From: Flavobacteriales bacterium
GTDB lineage: Bacteria > Bacteroidota > Bacteroidia > Flavobacteriales > BACL11
Direction: 5' to 3'
DNA: 10,113 bases
NCBI GenBank assembly: GCA_002724895.1
Contig: PBQB01000043.1
Coordinates: 6,330-16,442 of the forward strand
Shown here: positions 6,318 to 10,113 of the stretch, one piece after another
Layout: every line of letters begins with the position of its first letter
How positions within the stretch are numbered: position 1 is the first letter of the stretch
Made by a program: the position numbers and the translations under genes
Notes under the pieces: generated by a model
What the model was told of the DNA's origin: nothing
Seen by the model: the letters and a program-made list of their open reading frames with translations, nothing else
Database searches by the model: none

Positions 6318-7409
6318 ATGCTTATTGTATTTATACTCTCCATTCTAGTATTATTCATATTATTTTCAAATTATGCTGCAATTCGTTCAATCTTGTTTCT
6401 ATTTAATCCAGAGTCAGTTCATTATTTTACATTTAATTTTATAAAACGTATAACTTATTTTAAAGTTGTAAAAAAGTTTTTATCAAATATTTTTGTTGTT
6501 GATAACAAGGAGTTAAATAAAGAGGTATTTGGAATAAAATTTAAAAATCCAGTTGGTTTGGCAGCAGGATTTGATAAGGATGCAATGCTTTTTGATGAAC
6601 TTTCAATTTTTGGTTTTGGTTTTATAGAAATTGGAACTATAACTCCAGTCGCTCAAAGTGGAAATTCTAAACCTAGATTATTTAGACTTAGTGATGATAA
6701 TGCCCTCATTAACAGAATGGGATTTAATAATCATGGATTAGAATCAGCTATTTCTAGATTAAGAAGAAAAAAGTCAAACATAATTATAGGTGGTAATATT
6801 GGTAAAAATAAATTGACTCCAAATGAAAAAGCAATTGATGATTATGAGATTTGTTTCGAAAAACTTTTTTCATATGTTGATTATTTTGTTGTAAATGTTA
6901 GTTCTCCAAACACACCAGGTTTAAGAGAATTGCAAGAGAAAAAGCCACTGTCAAAGATTTTAGCTAGATTACAAGAAATAAATAATAAGAAAGATAAAAG
7001 AAAACCAATATTGTTGAAAATTTCTCCAGATTTAACAACAACACAATTAGATATCATTATAGAAATAGTTATTGATTTAAAGATTGATGGTATTATTGCA
7101 ACAAATACAACAATTGATAGAACAAATCTTTTAACAGACAAATCAAAAGTTGAAAAAATTGGCGCTGGAGGTTTAAGCGGCAAACCATTGAATGATAAAT
7201 CAAATTCAGTGATAAAGTATATAAAAGAAAGATCAAATGGATCTTTCCCTATTATAGGAGTTGGAGGTATTAATTCTGCAGAAGACGCTTTAGAAAAAAT
7301 TGATGCAGGGGCATCTTTAGTTCAAATATATACTGGTTTTATTTATAAAGGACCATCCTTGATAAAGAATATTAATAAAGCGATTTTAAATAGTGAAGTC
7401 AACAATTAA
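6318..7409 (+). CDS. pyrD: Dihydroorotate dehydrogenase (quinone), class 2
   Basis: Oxidises dihydroorotate to orotate in de novo pyrimidine synthesis, passing electrons through FMN to membrane quinone. Class 2 features are clear over 363 residues: an N-terminal hydrophobic and membrane-associating region (about 1-45), [12 protein letters not shown] (77-88), [10 protein letters not shown] (101-110), RMGFNNHG (133-140), [14 protein letters not shown] (193-206) with Ser196 as the expected catalytic base (Ser175 in E. coli), LLKISPDLT (232-240), ATNTTIDR (261-268), [10 protein letters not shown] (282-291) and the phosphate-binding end [13 protein letters not shown] plus QIYTGF. The first about 20 residues form an extra hydrophobic helix compared with typical members; no other Met occurs before the conserved core, so the ATG at 6318 is preferred. 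Its last 17 nt overlap the following HMG-CoA lyase gene. Confidence 0.96.
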   Translation: MLIVFILSILVLFILFSNYAAIRSILFLFNPESVHYFTFNFIKRITYFKVVKKFLSNIFVVDNKELNKEVFGIKFKNPVGLAAGFDKDAMLFDELSIFGFGFIEIGTITPVAQSGNSKPRLFRLSDDNALINRMGFNNHGLESAISRLRRKKSNIIIGGNIGKNKLTPNEKAIDDYEICFEKLFSYVDYFVVNVSSPNTPGLRELQEKKPLSKILARLQEINNKKDKRKPILLKISPDLTTTQLDIIIEIVIDLKIDGIIATNTTIDRTNLLTDKSKVEKIGAGGLSGKPLNDKSNSVIKYIKERSNGSFPIIGVGGINSAEDALEKIDAGASLVQIYTGFIYKGPSLIKNINKAILNSEVNN

Positions 7410-8250
7410 AATAACTGAATGTCCTAGAGATGCAATACAAGGAATAGTTGATTTTATCCCTACTAAAGATAAAATAGAATATATTAATCGTCTTTTAAAA
7501 GTAGGTTTTGATGTTATAGATGTTGGTTCATTTGTTTCTCCTCATAAAGTTCCACAAATGAAAGATACTGATGAAGTGATTTCTTCTTTAAATCTTGATA
7601 AGAATGATAGTAAACTTTCAGTTATTATTGCTAATTTAAGGGGAGCTAACAAAGCTTGTAGTTTTCAACAGATTAGTTATCTTGGTTTTCCTTTATCAAT
7701 TTCAGAAGAATTTCAAAAGAGAAATACAAATATGGATATTAATAGTGCATTGGAATTGGTTCAAGAGATTCAAAATAAAACAATACAAAATAATAAAGAG
7801 TTAATAGTATACCTATCAATGGCTTTTGGAAATCCCTATGGCGAAAATTGGCACCCCGACCTTGTTTGCAGTATAGTCGAAAAATTAAATCAAATAGGAA
7901 TAGAAAAAGTTTCTTTGTCTGATACAATAGGGGTTTCGTGTCCTGAAAATATCTTTCCACTTTTTAAATTAGCTATAAAAGAATTTTCAAAAATAGATTT
8001 TGCCGCCCATTTTCATTCATCTGTGAAAGAAGCAAAGGAAAAAATTGAAGCTGCATTTTTAAGTGGATGTATTAATTTTGATTCTGCCATTGGTGGTTTT
8101 GGAGGTTGTCCTATGGCTAAGGATGACCTAGTTGGAAATATTCCTACTGAATTACTCGTAGATTATTTTAAATTTAATGATGTAGATTTGAGAATAGACT
8201 ACTCTTCTTTAGAAAATATTGTTAATAATATTCCAAAATATTTTAAATAA
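7393..8250 (+). CDS. mvaB: Hydroxymethylglutaryl-CoA lyase
   Basis: Cleaves HMG-CoA to acetyl-CoA and acetoacetate, the last step of leucine degradation; cytoplasmic TIM-barrel enzyme needing a divalent metal. Over 285 residues it shows ECPRD (9-13) with catalytic Arg12 and metal ligand Asp13, [12 protein letters not shown] (45-56), LSDTIG (175-180), AHFHSS (205-210) with ligands His206 and His208, and the signature GGFGGCPMA (234-242) with Cys239. GTG at 7393 is the start: an in-frame TAA lies at 7387-7389 and only ATA stands between, while the next Met is far inside the conserved core. It overlaps pyrD by 17 nt, so the pair is probably co-transcribed and translationally coupled, although the pathways are unrelated. 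Other leucine-degradation genes are not in the window. Confidence 0.95.
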   Translation: MKSTIKITECPRDAIQGIVDFIPTKDKIEYINRLLKVGFDVIDVGSFVSPHKVPQMKDTDEVISSLNLDKNDSKLSVIIANLRGANKACSFQQISYLGFPLSISEEFQKRNTNMDINSALELVQEIQNKTIQNNKELIVYLSMAFGNPYGENWHPDLVCSIVEKLNQIGIEKVSLSDTIGVSCPENIFPLFKLAIKEFSKIDFAAHFHSSVKEAKEKIEAAFLSGCINFDSAIGGFGGCPMAKDDLVGNIPTELLVDYFKFNDVDLRIDYSSLENIVNNIPKYFK

Positions 8251-8260
8251 TTTTTTTTTT
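8235..8260 (+). terminator. Weak terminator candidate after the HMG-CoA lyase gene
   Basis: A 10-nt AT palindrome (AAAATATTTT, 8235-8244) lies at the end of the gene and is followed, after the stop codon, by a run of ten T (8251-8260). The stem is weak, so this is a tentative terminator separating the gene from the riboswitch transcript. Confidence 0.3.
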
Positions 8261-8285
8261 GTAACTAAATTTTTCCTCATTTTTG
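8259..8285 (+). promoter_or_regulatory. Candidate promoter of the riboswitch transcript
   Basis: CATTTTTG (8278-8285) matches TAnnTTTG except for its first base, and TTG lies at 8259-8261 with a 16-nt spacer, slightly shorter than usual. A start near 8291 would fall just before the first conserved riboswitch bases, which fits well. Confidence 0.4.
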
Positions 8286-8295
8286 CAAAGTATTT

Positions 8296-8488
8296 AGTGT
8301 TCTTTAAGAGTTTAAACTTAAAGATAAAGGGAAACAGGTGTAATTCCTGTACTGTTCCAGCAGCTGTAAAGTTTGCTTAATTTGATAAATACAAAGCCAC
8401 TGTAATGGGAAGGCAATATCAAATAAACTAAGTCAGAATACCTGCTAATTCATGCTAATTTTATTTCTCTCTGGTAAAGCGAAATAAC
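8296..8488 (+). promoter_or_regulatory. Cobalamin (adenosylcobalamin-type) riboswitch
   Basis: The leader carries the conserved blocks of the cobalamin aptamer in the right order. A helix CTTTAAG/CTTAAAG spans 8302-8323. GGGAA (8329-8333) pairs with GTTCC (8354-8358). Inside it lies ACAGG-GTGTAATT-CCTGT, and after it CAGCAGCTGTAAAG. AAAGCCACTGTAATGGGAAGG occupies about 8393-8413 and matches the AGCCACTG..GGGAAGGC block. The B12 box reads AGTCAGAATACCTGCT (8431-8446). Downstream, TTATTTC (8461-8467) and GAAATAA (8481-8487) form a 7-bp hairpin whose loop contains CTGGTAAAG, likely the P13 hairpin that makes the kissing contact with the L5 loop. There is no T-run terminator, so control is probably at translation: B12 binding should lower expression of the gene starting at 8513. 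Confidence 0.93.
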
Positions 8489-8512
8489 ATTTTTAACTAA
8501 AATAATTAAACT

Positions 8513-10113
8513 ATGAAAAAAACTATTTTCACCCTCATCCTGTGTATTTCTATGTCTTTACATGTTTTGTCACAGAATGTATCTGTTCAACAAGTATTTG
8601 TTTTAAATGAAGGTTATTTTGATTATACCAATAATCAAATTGGTGAGCCTGTTACTTTAGGAGTGTATGATCCCAATTCTCAAACATACCAAGTACTTGA
8701 CACTATTAGTGGTGCAAGATTTGCTTCTGATATGCTTATTGATGATAATTACCTTTATGTGGCAGCAGATAATAAATTATACAAGTACAATAAAAATACC
8801 TATACTCTTATTGCTTCTCAACAAATTAATGGGATTAGAAATTTAGCTATTTGGAATGATAAAATTATTGTAACAAGAGGAGATTACGATAATGTAACGT
8901 ATGCTCCAATTCTTTACAATTCATATTTACAAGTATTCAATAAGAATGATTTAAGTTTTCATCTAGAATTTGATACAATCAATGGACCGAAGTGGTCAAC
9001 GCAAAACTTAGTAGTTAAGGACAATAACTTATATGTCGCAATTAATAATGCTTATGAGTGGGGTAATTATAAAGGAATTATTGGTGTTGTCGATTTAACT
9101 TCTTTTTCTTACACTAGTGAGATAGATTTAGGAGTAGATGGTGTTAATCCAGACAATATGATGATAAAAGGTGATTATGTGTATACAGTAAATAATAAAG
9201 ATTGGTCAGGATCTTCAATTTCTAAGGTTGATTTATTATCTAATACACATGTAACAACTAATCTAGCTTTAGTATCAACTGGTTGTGGAACTTCTTGCTT
9301 GAGAGATGATAAAATAAATTATCAACTCTCTGGTGATGTATCGGTATATGAATGGGATGTTAATTCCACTCCTAGTACTGGCTCTGCTTTACCGCTAAAT
9401 AATAATTTCTATGAGTTAGCATTTGATAATGTAAATAATCTCTTGTATGCAAGTACTACTGACTATTTTTCTTATGGAAATGTAAGTATTTATGATGCTA
9501 ATAATGTATTAATACATTCATTTAATACGGGAGTATCTCCAGGAACTATTGTGTTTGATAATGCCACTAGTTCTTCTCCTGTTTCATGTGCTATATCTGC
9601 ACCCACAAACTTAAGTGCTACTAACATAATTCAAAATAGAGCTACCATTAACTGGGATAATATGAACTCTTCAACTCCTCATTTGCCAGTTGCTCACTAT
9701 GTTAATGCTGGCAATTATTATTACAATCCATCTGTATTAAACATTAATGTTGGAGATACTGTATATTGGATTAATGATGGAGGATATCACAATGTTAATT
9801 TTGACTTTTCAATGGTTAATAATCAACCATACAATAATCCTGTAAGTTTTATAACTAATCCTACCACATCCTCTAATATGGCTAGCTATGTGTTTACTGT
9901 ACCTGGAACATATAATTATGATTGTTCTGTTGGTGCTCATGCAATTAATGGAATGGTTGGTACTGTAGTAGTTAATCAGTTACCTGCTCCAACGCAAGTT
10001 TGTTTAGTTGATCAGTACAGAATTAAGTTCAGACCAGTAGGATCGTCTACTTGGACACAGAAGACTATGGGTCAGCCAGTAGGAAGTTGTCTATGGGCAT
10101 GTAACAAGGTTGA
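8513..10113 (+). CDS. Secreted YncE/BtuG-like propeller protein with cupredoxin and Fn3 domains (3' end outside window)
   Basis: 533 codons are open from the ATG at 8513 to the edge. Residues 1-20 form a signal peptide (cut at VLS-QN, no lipobox Cys). Residues about 25-350 form repeated propeller blades: VFVLNEG (28-34), FASDMLIDDNYLYVAADNKL (70-89), LYVAINNAYEWG, VNPDNMMIKGDYVYTVNNKD and YELAFDNVNNLLYASTTDYF. This resembles the YncE/DUF5074 fold of Bacteroides BtuG, the surface protein that captures vitamin B12. Residues 363-388 begin an Fn3 domain, 389-496 hold a cupredoxin with ligands H426, C471, H476 and M481, and Fn3-like sequence resumes at 497 (CLVDQYRIKFRPVGSSTW). The cobalamin riboswitch upstream ties it to B12 acquisition. 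A C-terminal type IX sorting domain is expected but lies outside. B12 binding is inferred, not visible in residues. Confidence 0.85.
   Translation, partial: MKKTIFTLILCISMSLHVLSQNVSVQQVFVLNEGYFDYTNNQIGEPVTLGVYDPNSQTYQVLDTISGARFASDMLIDDNYLYVAADNKLYKYNKNTYTLIASQQINGIRNLAIWNDKIIVTRGDYDNVTYAPILYNSYLQVFNKNDLSFHLEFDTINGPKWSTQNLVVKDNNLYVAINNAYEWGNYKGIIGVVDLTSFSYTSEIDLGVDGVNPDNMMIKGDYVYTVNNKDWSGSSISKVDLLSNTHVTTNLALVSTGCGTSCLRDDKINYQLSGDVSVYEWDVNSTPSTGSALPLNNNFYELAFDNVNNLLYASTTDYFSYGNVSIYDANNVLIHSFNTGVSPGTIVFDNATSSSPVSCAISAPTNLSATNIIQNRATINWDNMNSSTPHLPVAHYVNAGNYYYNPSVLNINVGDTVYWINDGGYHNVNFDFSMVNNQPYNNPVSFITNPTTSSNMASYVFTVPGTYNYDCSVGAHAINGMVGTVVVNQLPAPTQVCLVDQYRIKFRPVGSSTWTQKTMGQPVGSCLWACNKV
9677..10000 (+). 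other. Cupredoxin domain apparently inserted in an Fn3 domain
   Basis: Within the propeller protein, residues about 389-496 form a plastocyanin/azurin-like domain: NINVGDTVYWINDGGYHNVN with His426, then FTVPGTYNYDCSVGAHAIN with Cys471 and His476, then GMVG with Met481. All four type-1 copper ligands are present with spacing C-x4-H-x4-M. The flanks NRATINWDNMNSST and CLVDQYRIKFRPVGSSTW read as consecutive strands of one Fn3 domain, so the copper domain seems to split it. The boundaries are estimates. Confidence 0.65.

Noticed and set aside
6881..7183. A 100-codon minus-strand frame inside pyrD
   Set aside because: Antisense to conserved pyrD motifs, with no supporting signal.
7739..7960. A 73-codon minus-strand frame inside the HMG-CoA lyase gene
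   Set aside because: Antisense to conserved lyase sequence, no domain.
9680..10000. Direct repeats at the edges of the cupredoxin insert (CAGTT..GCTC near 9683 and near 9977)
   Set aside because: The similarity is short and gapped and could be chance in AT-rich coding DNA, so it is not evidence of a defined insertion event.

Overview
The window is strongly AT-rich and looks like chromosomal DNA of a Bacteroidota bacterium, probably a marine Flavobacteriales-type lineage. This is inferred from the TonB-dependent receptor with an N-terminal carboxypeptidase-regulatory-like domain, the TAnnTTTG-type promoter elements, signal peptides ending in SQ, flavobacterial-style secreted modules (Fn3 and plastocyanin-like), and a cobalamin riboswitch ahead of a YncE/BtuG-like propeller. 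No rRNA, tRNA, IS element, CRISPR array or prophage was seen.

Layout. Minus strand, 3356 down to 1: a DtxR/MntR-family metalloregulator, a ZIP-family metal transporter, SmpB (trans-translation) and a lipoprotein with an Ig-like domain and a right-handed beta-helix, which runs off the left edge. The genes are tightly packed: a 3-nt gap between regulator and transporter, 44 nt before smpB, and a 4-nt ATGA overlap between smpB and the lipoprotein gene. Diverging from the regulator is a TonB-dependent outer-membrane receptor (3454-5742). The 97-nt divergent gap holds a perfect 26-bp palindrome (3402-3427), the obvious candidate operator. Regulator, inner-membrane ZIP and outer-membrane receptor together look like a transition-metal homeostasis module; the metal cannot be fixed from sequence, but the regulator's metal-ligand pattern is closer to MntR than to iron-sensing DtxR.

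Plus strand, 5743-8250: an AT-rich spacer with a T9A9 tract, a near-consensus Bacteroidota promoter flanked by two dyads, a small XRE-family DNA-binding protein, then pyrD (quinone-dependent dihydroorotate dehydrogenase) overlapping by 17 nt an HMG-CoA lyase gene that starts with GTG.

Plus strand, 8251-10113: a cobalamin riboswitch in the leader of a large secreted protein, open at the right edge. Its N-terminal half is a beta-propeller of the YncE/DUF5074 type, the fold of the Bacteroides B12-capturing protein BtuG. Its C-terminal part carries a complete type-1 copper (cupredoxin) site, apparently inserted inside a fibronectin type III domain. A B12-regulated propeller carrying a copper-binding domain is the most unusual object in the window.
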